Assembly (NCBI GenBank): GCA_040388535.1
Contig: JAZKBR010000001.1
Span: forward strand, 269,764-333,763
Origin: Gemmatimonadota bacterium
Lineage (GTDB): Bacteria > Gemmatimonadota > Gemmatimonadetes > Gemmatimonadales > GWC2-71-9
DNA: 64,000 nt
Direction of reading: 5' to 3'
The translations under genes and the position numbers were made by a program. This document shows, one piece after another, positions 53,310 through 62,177 of the stretch (position 1 is the stretch's first letter; each line of letters begins with the position of its first letter). A model generated the notes under the pieces. It saw only the letters and a program-made list of their open reading frames with translations, was not told the DNA's origin and made no database searches.

Positions 53310-53339
53310 AGGTTACCGGGTGCAGGGGGAGGGCGTCAA
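53310..53339 (-). promoter_or_regulatory. Possible promoter of the pheA operon
   Basis: On the minus strand TTGACG (53339-53334) is followed after 18 bases by TAACCT (53315-53310), close in form to the tRNA-tuf promoter (TTGACG, 17 bases, TAACTT). Transcription would begin near 53303, so the leader peptide ATG would be nearly the first codon. The -10 is weak; the -35 overlaps the end of the DUF1259 gene. Confidence 0.45.
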
Positions 53340-54232
53340 GGGGAGGGCGTCACGGGGGCCACCACCCGCGTCCGGGCGAGCGCGAGGCGGAGTCCGTCGG
53401 CGAGCTTGTCGGGCGCACCGACCCCGTAGAAATGCAGGAAGAGCAAGCGCGGTTCCTCGGCCAGCAGGTGACTGTGCAGTGCCGTCACGGCGATGGCATT
53501 CGCGGTCAGGGCGTTGATCACGGGCTGTACTTCGTCCGCCGCGAGGACAAAATCACCGGTCACCGCGACGAGATTCCTGCCCGCCGACTGGACATTGATA
53601 GCCGTTGCGACGCCCATTGACGGCGGGATAAGCATCCCGCCGGAGCGAATCGAATCCTGGCGCGCGATGGCGATCTGCAGCACCCCACCCACGACCTTGC
53701 CGCGGTATCCAAGGCGATTGACGATGAGCGCCGTGTCGAGCCGGCTGTCGACCGGGGTGGCCGCGCCGCTCGTCGCGGGGGTACCCGTGAGTGCGAGCGC
53801 AGCCCGGATCGCCCGCGCGATCTGCACCGCGTCGCCGTGGGCCTCGACGTGCATGTACATCACGTGAGGCGATTCATTCAGGAGATGATTGTGCAATGCG
53901 GAGGGGACGATCGCGGACGACTGCAGACTGCGTCGCACCGGTTCGACTTCCGACGGCAGCAGCACGAGGTCGCCCATGGCCATCGCTTGCGTTCCCTCAC
54001 GCTGGAAGGCGATCCACGAGCCGAGAGCAAAGGTGGGCCGAAGTGTGACCGCGCCGATCCGGACCCGGAGGTCGGCGCGCGGCATCCCGAACTTGTGAAC
54101 ACCGCCAGGGAGCACCGTGGCGGTGCGACCCATGGCAGCGTCGACAGCCTTCCAGTCATCACCCTGAGCGAGCAGCGACGCTGGCAGGAGCAGAGCGAGT
54201 GAGAGCGCGGTACGCAGGGCGGTGGCAGACAT
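53336..54232 (-). CDS. Exported DUF1259 (LppY/LpqO-like) protein
   Basis: The 298-residue protein has a signal peptide (MSATALRTALSLALLLPASL, cleavage after LLAQ). Two repeats of the DUF1259 domain follow, each with a histidine motif: VPSALHNHLLNESPHVMYMH (about 110-129) and VTALHSHLLAEEPRLLFLHF (about 250-269). LppY/LpqO lipoproteins of mycobacteria are relatives of unknown function. The histidines may bind metal. ATG 54232 is chosen for the signal peptide with AGGGGA before it; the frame is open to 54409. No operon partner is evident. Confidence 0.8.
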   Translation of the reverse strand: MSATALRTALSLALLLPASLLAQGDDWKAVDAAMGRTATVLPGGVHKFGMPRADLRVRIGAVTLRPTFALGSWIAFQREGTQAMAMGDLVLLPSEVEPVRRSLQSSAIVPSALHNHLLNESPHVMYMHVEAHGDAVQIARAIRAALALTGTPATSGAATPVDSRLDTALIVNRLGYRGKVVGGVLQIAIARQDSIRSGGMLIPPSMGVATAINVQSAGRNLVAVTGDFVLAADEVQPVINALTANAIAVTALHSHLLAEEPRLLFLHFYGVGAPDKLADGLRLALARTRVVAPVTPSP

Positions 54233-54303
54233 AGGGTCCCCTGGAAATGGCGAGTGTGCTGTGCCGAGGAGACGAGTGGACCTTTGCTTGCCCCACGGGT
54301 GAC

Positions 54304-55683
54304 CTACGGCAACAGATTCCCCGGCGCCATCAACCCCTGCGGATCGAGCGCGTGCTTGAGGGCCGCCATCGCATCGACCTGGATCCGGCTCAACTGCAAC
54401 GGAAGCCACCGCTGCTTGATCTTGCCGATGCCATGCTCGGCCGCCACGGTGCCGCCCATCGCGATCACCCGCGTGAGGGTCTCCAGCAACACCCGATCGA
54501 CCGCCTCGATCTCCGCCGGGTTCTTGCAGATGAAATTGAAGTGCGGATGGCCGTTGCCGGCGTGGCCGAAGATGGTCGGGTTTTCCACTCCGTGACTCGC
54601 CGCGACTCCCCGCGCCATCGCGATCGCCTCGGGCAACAGTCCATATGGCACGGCCCAGTCGGTACCGACCCGAATCCCGCCGGTGGCCTTGTGCCGGCCG
54701 CCGTATTCGCCGAGCACGGCCGGGACAGCGTGGCGCAGCCGACGGGCGACACGAATGCTCGCATCGCTATCGAACACCAGCATATCATCGGTGACGGCGT
54801 GGTGCCGTTCGGCGAGCGCGAGCCAGGCATCGAAGTCGAGTTCCTCGTCGCCGCGGCTCTCCTGCTCGGTGTAGATGAATGCCTTGCCGCTCCATTGCGC
54901 CCCGCCCTCTTCCGCGCGGACGATCTCGAGCGCACCGCTGTCGAGGAATTCCAGGCAGCGTGGATGCATCGTGCCGGCGTCCATCGCGCTGCGTGCAGCG
55001 ACGACAAATGCCAGCGCATCGCGCTCATCCGCAAACGGAATGCCGATGCCTGTCACCTTCTCCGGCAAGGGCAGCAGAGCCAGTTCCGCAGAAACAACAA
55101 CACCGAGGGTCCCCTCGCTGCCGATGAACCAGTCGATCGGATCCTGCATCGGGGCGTAGCCGACGGTGTTCTTCTCGAGCCGGGTGCGGCGCAGCTCCAC
55201 CTCTTCCCCACTCGCGAGCACGACGGTCAGCGCCCGCACGTGCGGCCGGGTCGCCCCGTACCGGAGAGAACGTGCGCCCGAGGCGTTGCAGGCGATCGCG
55301 CCACCGAGCGAGGCTTCCTCTTCGCTCGTGGGATCGACGGCGAAGAGGAGGCCGTGCTCCGCGAGCTGGCGCTTGAGCTGGGCCACACCGATCCCGGGGC
55401 CGACCCGCACCGTCCGCGCGGCGACATCGAGGTCAGAGACCTGATCGAGGCCGCGGAGCGAGAGCAGGATTCCGTGATCGGTGATCGCCGCGGCGGTCAT
55501 GCTGCTCTGCCCGCCGGCGGAGGTCACCGATGTGCCGTCGGCACTGGCCTGCTTCAGCAGGTCCACGACCTCGGCGGCCGCAACGGGTCGCGCGACGAGG
55601 TCCGGAATCATCTCGATGCCTGACGCGTCGGCACTGAAGGCCTGGCGAACCGCGGGATCGCTGGACAGAATGTCGTGTACCAC
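54304..55683 (-). CDS. FAD-binding oxidoreductase (GlcD / D-lactate dehydrogenase type)
   Basis: The 459-residue protein should oxidise a 2-hydroxy acid such as D-lactate or glycolate. The FAD domain shows VTSAGGQSSMTAAAI, PTSEEEASLGGAIACNASGA and FIGSEGTLGVV. The C-terminal cap domain has FGHAGNGHPHFNF and AAEHGIGKIKQ. A GTG at 55683 is chosen as the start (VVHDILSSDPAVRQAF), five bases from the GNAT stop; the open frame continues to 55719. No iron-sulfur partner subunit is adjacent, so its electron acceptor is unknown. Confidence 0.88.
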   Translation of the reverse strand: MVHDILSSDPAVRQAFSADASGIEMIPDLVARPVAAAEVVDLLKQASADGTSVTSAGGQSSMTAAAITDHGILLSLRGLDQVSDLDVAARTVRVGPGIGVAQLKRQLAEHGLLFAVDPTSEEEASLGGAIACNASGARSLRYGATRPHVRALTVVLASGEEVELRRTRLEKNTVGYAPMQDPIDWFIGSEGTLGVVVSAELALLPLPEKVTGIGIPFADERDALAFVVAARSAMDAGTMHPRCLEFLDSGALEIVRAEEGGAQWSGKAFIYTEQESRGDEELDFDAWLALAERHHAVTDDMLVFDSDASIRVARRLRHAVPAVLGEYGGRHKATGGIRVGTDWAVPYGLLPEAIAMARGVAASHGVENPTIFGHAGNGHPHFNFICKNPAEIEAVDRVLLETLTRVIAMGGTVAAEHGIGKIKQRWLPLQLSRIQVDAMAALKHALDPQGLMAPGNLLP

Positions 55684-55687
55684 GAGT

Positions 55688-56650
55688 TCAGATCTCCCAG
55701 TTCGACAAGAGCACGCCACGCGCTGCCGCTTCGGGGTGGCTGCCGAGCGTGAGCCGGAGATCGGTCCACTGCACCCGGAAGCCGTCGGCGACGAGCATCG
55801 TATAGAGTTCGCGATAGTGCGTCTGGCAGCGCAACGAGAAATGCGTCAGCCCGAGCGCGGCAGTTTCGTGCTCGACCGCCGCGATCACCTCGACGGCGGT
55901 GGCTGTATCGGGCGCGACCAGCTTCAGGATCCGAAGCTCCTCCACCGGGCGTCCCTGGGCGAGTGGCGCTGTATGCCAGAGTGCAAAGCCGCGCAGCGCA
56001 CCGTCGGCCCCACGCAGCAGCGTCGCGTCACCCACCTTGTATTCGAGCGTGAGATCGATCTCCCGGGTGAAGTCGACACCGGTGCAGACGGCATCGGCGA
56101 GAAGTCGGCACTCATTGATGACGGGGCGTGCGGCCGAAGCAGAGAGCTCACCGAGACGCTCCCCGACCCGTTCCTGCTGGCGCGGGTCGTCGCGCTGCAA
56201 GGTGATGGTGAGCGGCGATGGCACAAAGCCGAGTCGCGAGTAGAAGCCGATGTTGTCGATTGTGCGCGGCATCGTTTCGAGGCCGATGGTGGTGGCCCCC
56301 TGGGCGATGAGCCATTCGACGCCCGCCAGCACGATCTGCCGACCGAGCCCCTGCCCCTGTCGATCGGGCCGGACGGCGAGCGGCCCCATCCATCCTTCGC
56401 TCCCCGTCTGGTGCACGATGTTGAAGGCGATCATCTCTCCTCGCCCGTCGCGCCAGAGCATCGCACCGTCGCCGGCATCGGCGATGGCGAACTGCCAGAT
56501 CAGAGGGTTGAGATAGGGCACTCGCACACCCGAGAGGCCGTCCTTCCGGTAGCGCTCGGTGAAGGCATCGGAGAAGACACGATTGAGCGGGTCGATGTCG
56601 CGTGGCTTCACCCGCTCGGGTCCGGCTACAGTACGATCAGGCCGCCACAT
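55688..56650 (-). CDS. GNAT-family acetyltransferase
   Basis: The 320-residue protein has a clear acetyl-CoA site in the first half, GPLAVRPDRQGQGLGRQIVL (about 90-109), followed by NIGFYSRLGFVPSPLTITL. The second half (about 160-320) resembles a second, degenerate GNAT-like domain. The ATG at 56650 has CGGAG seven bases upstream and overlaps the sbcC end by 14 bases, so it is the last-but-one gene of a long minus-strand transcript. Substrate unknown. Confidence 0.82.
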   Translation of the reverse strand: MWRPDRTVAGPERVKPRDIDPLNRVFSDAFTERYRKDGLSGVRVPYLNPLIWQFAIADAGDGAMLWRDGRGEMIAFNIVHQTGSEGWMGPLAVRPDRQGQGLGRQIVLAGVEWLIAQGATTIGLETMPRTIDNIGFYSRLGFVPSPLTITLQRDDPRQQERVGERLGELSASAARPVINECRLLADAVCTGVDFTREIDLTLEYKVGDATLLRGADGALRGFALWHTAPLAQGRPVEELRILKLVAPDTATAVEVIAAVEHETAALGLTHFSLRCQTHYRELYTMLVADGFRVQWTDLRLTLGSHPEAAARGVLLSNWEI

Positions 56651-59051
56651 CGCTCAGCTCCGGAGTTTCGTCAGTGGCCGTCGTGACACCCTTCTCGACA
56701 TCGTAGGTCATCCGGATCACCCGGTCGAAGGCGTCACGCATCCCCTCGACGTGCGTGATCAGCACAACTTGCGGGAAGCGATCCGAGAGCGCCCGGAGCA
56801 GGTCGAGCACCGACCCGCGGCGCTCCTCGTCGAGCGATCCGAAGATTTCGTCCAGCACGAGCAGGGTGAGCGGCTGCCCGGCACGTTCAGCGATCATCTG
56901 GGAGATCGCCAGGCGTAGCGCGAGATTCACCACATCTTCCTCGCCGCCCGAGATCACCGGCTTGGCCTCGCCATCTTCGACGATCGTCGGAAGATACGAC
57001 TCGTCGAGGTCGAGGTCGGGGTAGCGTCCGCCCGTGAGTTCACTGAGCAGGAGTGAGGCCCGCTCGGCGAGTTCGGGCCGGAGCTGGAGATTGAGTTCGT
57101 GGCGCAAGTCGGTGAAGGCCCGATCGAGTTCCTGGAGCAGTCCGAGTCGCACGCCGAGACGCGTCGCCGCCTCCGCCTTCGCCTGTCGATCCGCCTGGCG
57201 GGAGAGTGCCGTCACCTGCTGCCGCTCGCCTGCCTCCACCAACGTCGTCGCCCGTGCGACTGCCACTCGCGACGCCTGCAAACCGGCCTCGATTTCCCGC
57301 AGGTTCCGTTCGAGCGCGGCGAAGCCTTCGGGATCCCAACCCAGGGCCACAACGCGCTGATCGAGCGCCGCGAGCTCCGCCTCGGCGGCACTGGCTCGCT
57401 GCTCGGCAATGGCAGCGTCGGCGAGGAGCGTTTCCGCCCGGGTGGCGAGCCCGATCAGCTGATCGTGTTCGCGTCGCAACGGTTCGAGTTCGGCGAGGCG
57501 GGTGCGCACGCTCTCGTGGCGCGCGGCATCGTACGCTGCTGCGGGGCCGGCCAGCTCTGCCTCGAGTTGCACCAGCTCGGCGGCGAGGCGATCACGCTCG
57601 ACTTCGAGATCGCGACGCTGGCGGATCTGCGCTTGCGCCTGCCCCAGTGCCTCGGTGGACTTGCGCAGCTCCTGCTCGAGTCGCTGCCGCTCGGCATCGA
57701 GCTCGGTGAGTTCCGCGGGCGCATCCTTGAGTTGGTCGGCGCGCTGGCGGAGGTACTGTCCGTCGACGGCCACCTCTTCGAGCTGTCGCGTCAGCAAATC
57801 GAGGAGCGACTGGAAGTCCTTCCCGAGCGGCCGGCCGCAGGTCGGGCAGATTCCTTCAGGCCCGCGTGCCTCGATCAGCTCTCGCTGCTCCTTGAGTTCG
57901 CGATAGCGATCACGGAACTGTTCCAGGCGCGTGCGGACTTCCTGACCATCCTGGGTCCAGCGGGTCCGCCGCTCCTCGTTCTGGCGATCGGCGGCGTCGC
58001 GCAGCAACAAGGCATCAGCCCGCGCGATCATCAACTGGTCAACGCGCGCGGCGTCGGGGAGCACGGCGAGCTGCGGCGCGAGTTCCTCGGCGCGTCGCCG
58101 CGCCTGGTCGCGCCGCGCAGCGCTCTTCGAGCGCGCGCCCCACGCCGCCGAAGCCTGGTCGAGCAACTCGCGCTCGGCCGTGAGGGCCGTCCATTCGCTG
58201 GTGGCCGCGGCGGTTTCGGTGAGGCGCGTGCGCGCCCGCAAGGCGGTGGCGAGTTCGCGATCGAGTGCCTCGAACGACGCGCGCGCCGCGGCCACCTTTC
58301 CCTCGGCGACACGGCGTTCGCCGTCGAGCGACTGCCACGCCGTGCGACGTGCCTCAGCGGCCGTCCAGTCAGGCGTGAGCGCAGCGAGGCGCGCCGAGGC
58401 AGACTGTTCTCCGGCAAGCGCAATATCCCGCTCCCGGCGCGACCCCGCGAGCGCCGCCGCGGCCGCGGCAAGCTCGGCCTCGAGCGCCGCCGGATCGGCC
58501 AGCCCCTGCTCGATCCCCGTCAGCTCGGCGCGGAACGACGTGCGCCGATCGCGCAGCCGATCCTGTGCCTCGCGCAATTTTTCATAGCCGAGAACGCGCG
58601 AGAGAAACTGTGCGCGCTCGGTGGCCCCCATTGCCGCCATCACCGCGAGTTCCTTCTGCCCGGTGAAATAGGTGTTGAAGAACTCGTCGCGTGTCATACC
58701 GAGGAGCGCGGTGACCCGATCAGTCACTGCCCCGGTGCTGTTCGCGATGAGGTGTCCATCCTGCGACAGCTCGGCCGTGGTCAGCGTCCGCGTGATCGAG
58801 TAATGATGGATTCCCAGCGAGAAGTCGAGGGTGACCTCGAACCGGGAGCGGGGCGGTGCCCCGCGACGACGCAGCGTTTCGCGGGTGCCGCGCGTGGCCG
58901 GCACACCGTACAACGCGTAGGCGATCGCCTCGAGCAGTGTGGTCTTGCCGGCGCCGTTCGGGCCGATGATGCCGATCAGCCCGACACCGAATTCCAGGTC
59001 TGTGAGCTCGTGCTGCCGAAAGTTCACAAGACGAAGCCGCTGCAGCAGCAT
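56637..59051 (-). CDS. sbcC: SbcC/Rad50-type DNA repair ATPase
   Basis: With the Mre11/SbcD nuclease this SMC-like ATPase processes DNA ends. The 804-residue protein has Walker A IIGPNGAGKTTLLEAI (about 26-41) and long coiled coils. A zinc hook CPTCGRPL sits near the middle, and the C-terminal signature VISGGEEDVVNLALRLA with Walker B LLVLDEIFGSLDEERR completes the ATPase. It is shorter than E. coli SbcC and closer to archaeal Rad50 in length. The frame is open to 59513, but MLLQRLRLVNFRQHE at 59051 is the true start, sharing one base with the sbcD stop. Confidence 0.93.
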   Translation of the reverse strand: MLLQRLRLVNFRQHELTDLEFGVGLIGIIGPNGAGKTTLLEAIAYALYGVPATRGTRETLRRRGAPPRSRFEVTLDFSLGIHHYSITRTLTTAELSQDGHLIANSTGAVTDRVTALLGMTRDEFFNTYFTGQKELAVMAAMGATERAQFLSRVLGYEKLREAQDRLRDRRTSFRAELTGIEQGLADPAALEAELAAAAAALAGSRRERDIALAGEQSASARLAALTPDWTAAEARRTAWQSLDGERRVAEGKVAAARASFEALDRELATALRARTRLTETAAATSEWTALTAERELLDQASAAWGARSKSAARRDQARRRAEELAPQLAVLPDAARVDQLMIARADALLLRDAADRQNEERRTRWTQDGQEVRTRLEQFRDRYRELKEQRELIEARGPEGICPTCGRPLGKDFQSLLDLLTRQLEEVAVDGQYLRQRADQLKDAPAELTELDAERQRLEQELRKSTEALGQAQAQIRQRRDLEVERDRLAAELVQLEAELAGPAAAYDAARHESVRTRLAELEPLRREHDQLIGLATRAETLLADAAIAEQRASAAEAELAALDQRVVALGWDPEGFAALERNLREIEAGLQASRVAVARATTLVEAGERQQVTALSRQADRQAKAEAATRLGVRLGLLQELDRAFTDLRHELNLQLRPELAERASLLLSELTGGRYPDLDLDESYLPTIVEDGEAKPVISGGEEDVVNLALRLAISQMIAERAGQPLTLLVLDEIFGSLDEERRGSVLDLLRALSDRFPQVVLITHVEGMRDAFDRVIRMTYDVEKGVTTATDETPELSDVAA

Positions 59052-60232
59052 CAGCCCTCCCCGTGGTCGCGGGCGACCGACGCGAGGAGTTCCATGCCTT
59101 CGGCGACGAACGCGGTGCGATCCATCCCGCCGGGTAGCGGCCGACGCGCGAGGAAATCCTCGAGCATCTCGGGGAGCGTCTGTCGGCTTCCGGGTGCCGC
59201 ATTGCCGACGCTGCGCTCGGTCGCCTCGGGGCGCCGGAGGTCGAGCTGGAAGTGCAACGCGAAGGCCTTCCAGGCGCGGATCTTTGCATGATCGAGTTCG
59301 CGCCCGACTGCGCGCGGGACGTTGCGCACCACCTGGCGAACCACGGCCTCGGCAATCCCGCCCGGCACGCTCTCGACCGCCTCGGTAAGGAGTCGATCCA
59401 GCTCGGGCGCGGCAAGCTCGGCGCCGTCGAGCGCTGGCAGGTCGAGAACCCGCCGCGGCGGTGCAATCGGTTTGCGAGTCACTTCGCCGGTGGCCAGATC
59501 GACCAGCAACCACCCCTTTCCAGCGATGCGCTGCCGCCGCTCCTCGTGCAGCTCGCCCCAGGGGTTCGGACTCACATACTCCAGCGCGCCGGAATACCAG
59601 ACGCGTTCGCTCATTTCGTGCTGCACGTGGTAGTGGCCCAGCGCGACGTAGCTCCAGGCGCCGCGTCCGAGGTCCGCTTCCGAGAGGTGGGCACCGCCCG
59701 GCTCCGCCACCCCACGATCATCCCCGAAGAGACCGGGCGTCTCGCCGTGGAGCACCAGCACCTGATATTTCGCGGCGCCCGCCGGCTCGAGGCCGGGGCG
59801 CGGCTCCTCGAAGAGTGCCTGATGCGGGACAGCGAGGACACTCAGATCAAGTGCCGGATACTCGAGGCGACGAGCACTGTCGAGCGCGACATCGATGCCG
59901 AGCTCGGGGAACAACCCGAAGATCGAGACAGTATCGCTCGAGCGGGGCGTATCGTGATTTCCCGCAATCACCACCACCGGGGCATCCGGAAGCGCGGTGC
60001 GCAGCCGGAGGAATTGCCGGTATGCCAGGAGGATCGCCGAATTGGTGGGCCGCACCGCGTGGAACAAGTCACCGGCGACGATCACCGCGTCGGGCCGCTC
60101 GGCGATGATACCGTCTATGGCACGCTCGAAGGCCAGCGCAACATCAACCTCGCGTTGATTGTGCCCGCGCGCTGTCAGCCGGTGGTACTGCCGGAATCCG
60201 AGGTGCAGGTCGGCGACGTGGGCGATGCGCAT
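59051..60232 (-). CDS. sbcD: SbcD/Mre11-type nuclease
   Basis: The 393-residue metallophosphoesterase nuclease starts MRIAHVADLHLGFRQYHRLT and carries the five motifs: DLHLG (about 8-12), VAGDLFH, the GNHDTPRSSD loop, the VLHGETPG histidine and the YVALGHYHVQ motif. The C-terminal part is the capping and Rad50-binding region. It starts three bases after the HerA-like stop. Operon with nurA, herA and sbcC as in archaea supports an end-resection role. Confidence 0.93.
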   Translation of the reverse strand: MRIAHVADLHLGFRQYHRLTARGHNQREVDVALAFERAIDGIIAERPDAVIVAGDLFHAVRPTNSAILLAYRQFLRLRTALPDAPVVVIAGNHDTPRSSDTVSIFGLFPELGIDVALDSARRLEYPALDLSVLAVPHQALFEEPRPGLEPAGAAKYQVLVLHGETPGLFGDDRGVAEPGGAHLSEADLGRGAWSYVALGHYHVQHEMSERVWYSGALEYVSPNPWGELHEERRQRIAGKGWLLVDLATGEVTRKPIAPPRRVLDLPALDGAELAAPELDRLLTEAVESVPGGIAEAVVRQVVRNVPRAVGRELDHAKIRAWKAFALHFQLDLRRPEATERSVGNAAPGSRQTLPEMLEDFLARRPLPGGMDRTAFVAEGMELLASVARDHGEG

Positions 60233-60235
60233 CGA

Positions 60236-62173
60236 TCAGTAGGGTGCGAACGGATCGTCGTCGTTGCGCGCGAGCGGCGCGATACCGCGGCGCGGTTCGA
60301 CCGGACTCGTGGCAATGGTGCGCCTGAGGCAGCCGCGGAAGAAGGCGAGCACATCGTCGGGGCGCCGTTGTGCGGTGGCGCTCAGGGCACGCCGCACTTC
60401 ATCATCGGGGCGCCCGTCGATCGCGGCCCGCACGGCATCTGCGGCGATACTCGCGTCCACCGCCTTGAGCCGCTCGATCACGGCATCGGCGAAGGGGAGG
60501 TCGATCGCAGGTGGGAAGCGCTCGACACCTTCGCGCCCCGAGAGTGAGGCCGGGCGCGGGAAGCGCACGAAGATCGGTTGCGTAAAATGCGGGTGCCGGA
60601 GCAGCAACTCTCCCTTGGGCAGCGCTGCGAGCTTCGCCTTCACCGCCGGCGACAGTGTCGCGTAGCCCGGCATCGCGAGTTCGTCGCTGTCCATCCGGCC
60701 GTAGACCGTGGTGCCGGCGTTCCCGGTGACCCGGCGAAGGACCTGCGAACGGAATTGCTGGGCCGAGAAGAGCACGAGCCCGAGGTAGCGTCCGCGCTCT
60801 GACAGATCGAGCAACATCTTCTTGACGTAGTTGTCCGGTCCGTCGGCGGCCGCGTACTTGTTGAGCTCATCGACGAAGACCACCACGTGATCGACACCGA
60901 GGTCGCGACGCTCGAGATGCTCGCGCAGCTTGGAGATCACCCGGGCGAAGACGAGGTCCTGGGCGAGCGGGTCGACGCCGGCCACATCCACCACGGTGAT
61001 CGACTTGTCGCGGAAGGCGCCCCACGGCAGGTCATTCGCGATGCCGTCATCAGTGACGAGCCCCTTCGAGCGGGTCGCGATATTGCCGAGGCGATTGCGG
61101 ATCTTCCGGATCGTGGCGACGTGATGGGTCCGCCACACCTCGGCGCCGCGCTGGTTGGTCTCGAGGAAGTTGAAGATGGCCTGGAAGAATTCGTCGAGGT
61201 CGGCAAAGCTCATCACCTCGAACGGCGCGCCGCGCAGTTCAGCCGCCTCGAAGCGCTTCCCGACCACCCGTTCGGCCAGGAAGTCGATCAGGGCATCCGA
61301 CTTCGCGTCCACGTCGTCACGATTCAGGACGACTTCGGCGTAGTCGAGCACTTCACGCAGCCCCCAGACCAGGGGTGCGACGTTGGCGCGCAATGCCGGA
61401 TTGCTCCGGAGCGTGTTGAGGTTCACACCATCGGGCTTGAACGGCGCGAAGACGGTCACATCGGCGAACGGCGCCGCATGCAGCCCGAGGCGGTGCCAGA
61501 GGGCAAGGTCTTCCTCGGTCAGCGCGGTGGGCTGATCGAGGAAACAGAGATCCGGTCCCTTCACGTTGAAGCAGACCGCAGCGACGCTCCCCTTCGTGGC
61601 AGGAAAGGTCTGGAAGATGCTCGAGAGCAGGAAAGTCACGGCACTCGTCTTGGTCGCGAGGCCGGAGACACCGGTGATGTTGAGATGTGCGGCTTCGGGG
61701 CCGAGCAGGAAGTCGGCGTCGAGCAACACCGGGGCCGAGAGTCCGCCGGCAGCGTACACACCAATCGGAATTCCAGTGGAGGCATCCTCGCGGACATAGG
61801 CATCCATTCGCAACGCAATCCGCACGTCGGCGTCACTCGCCAGGGTCACGCCGCCGAACGGCACCGGCTGCATCGGCTCCTCAGGAAGCTGGCGCAGGAC
61901 CGCCGCGCTCCAGAGACGGATTTCGGGCCGTAGTGTCGGCTCGTTTGCCACGTTGGCCGGATCACCGTCGGCGCCAATCACGGCGTCGAGCGGGCGCGCA
62001 AGATCGGCGTAGGCAAAGCCTTCCATCACGACCCCGAACACCGTGCGGCCTTCGCCTTCGACGCGCACAATCGTCCCGATCCCCAGCGTGGCATCGGGCG
62101 CAGTCCAGAAATGGAACTGATGCGGCGTACTCGGCTTCATCTCGGTGGCGACCACACGACCCAGAATGCTCAT
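60236..62173 (-). CDS. HerA-like hexameric DNA translocase (DUF87)
   Basis: The 645-residue protein has the HerA N-terminal barrel (GRVVATEMKPSTPHQFHFW). Its P-loop region is NITGVSGLATKTSAVTFLLS (about residues 168-187), longer by one residue than the usual GxxGxGKT and without the second G before K. Walker B is VVVFVDELNKYA. The arginine-finger region contains LSERGRYLGLVLFSAQQF. The start ATG 62173 lies four bases after the nurA stop; the open frame before it is inside nurA. It should pump DNA to the NurA nuclease. Similar P-loops occur in bacterial HerA-type proteins, so it is probably active. Confidence 0.82.
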   Translation of the reverse strand: MSILGRVVATEMKPSTPHQFHFWTAPDATLGIGTIVRVEGEGRTVFGVVMEGFAYADLARPLDAVIGADGDPANVANEPTLRPEIRLWSAAVLRQLPEEPMQPVPFGGVTLASDADVRIALRMDAYVREDASTGIPIGVYAAGGLSAPVLLDADFLLGPEAAHLNITGVSGLATKTSAVTFLLSSIFQTFPATKGSVAAVCFNVKGPDLCFLDQPTALTEEDLALWHRLGLHAAPFADVTVFAPFKPDGVNLNTLRSNPALRANVAPLVWGLREVLDYAEVVLNRDDVDAKSDALIDFLAERVVGKRFEAAELRGAPFEVMSFADLDEFFQAIFNFLETNQRGAEVWRTHHVATIRKIRNRLGNIATRSKGLVTDDGIANDLPWGAFRDKSITVVDVAGVDPLAQDLVFARVISKLREHLERRDLGVDHVVVFVDELNKYAAADGPDNYVKKMLLDLSERGRYLGLVLFSAQQFRSQVLRRVTGNAGTTVYGRMDSDELAMPGYATLSPAVKAKLAALPKGELLLRHPHFTQPIFVRFPRPASLSGREGVERFPPAIDLPFADAVIERLKAVDASIAADAVRAAIDGRPDDEVRRALSATAQRRPDDVLAFFRGCLRRTIATSPVEPRRGIAPLARNDDDPFAPY

Positions 62174-62177
62174 CGCG

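Noticed and set aside
57099-59291. 730-codon plus-strand frame
   Set aside because: Antisense shadow of sbcC, whose Walker and zinc-hook motifs are on the minus strand.
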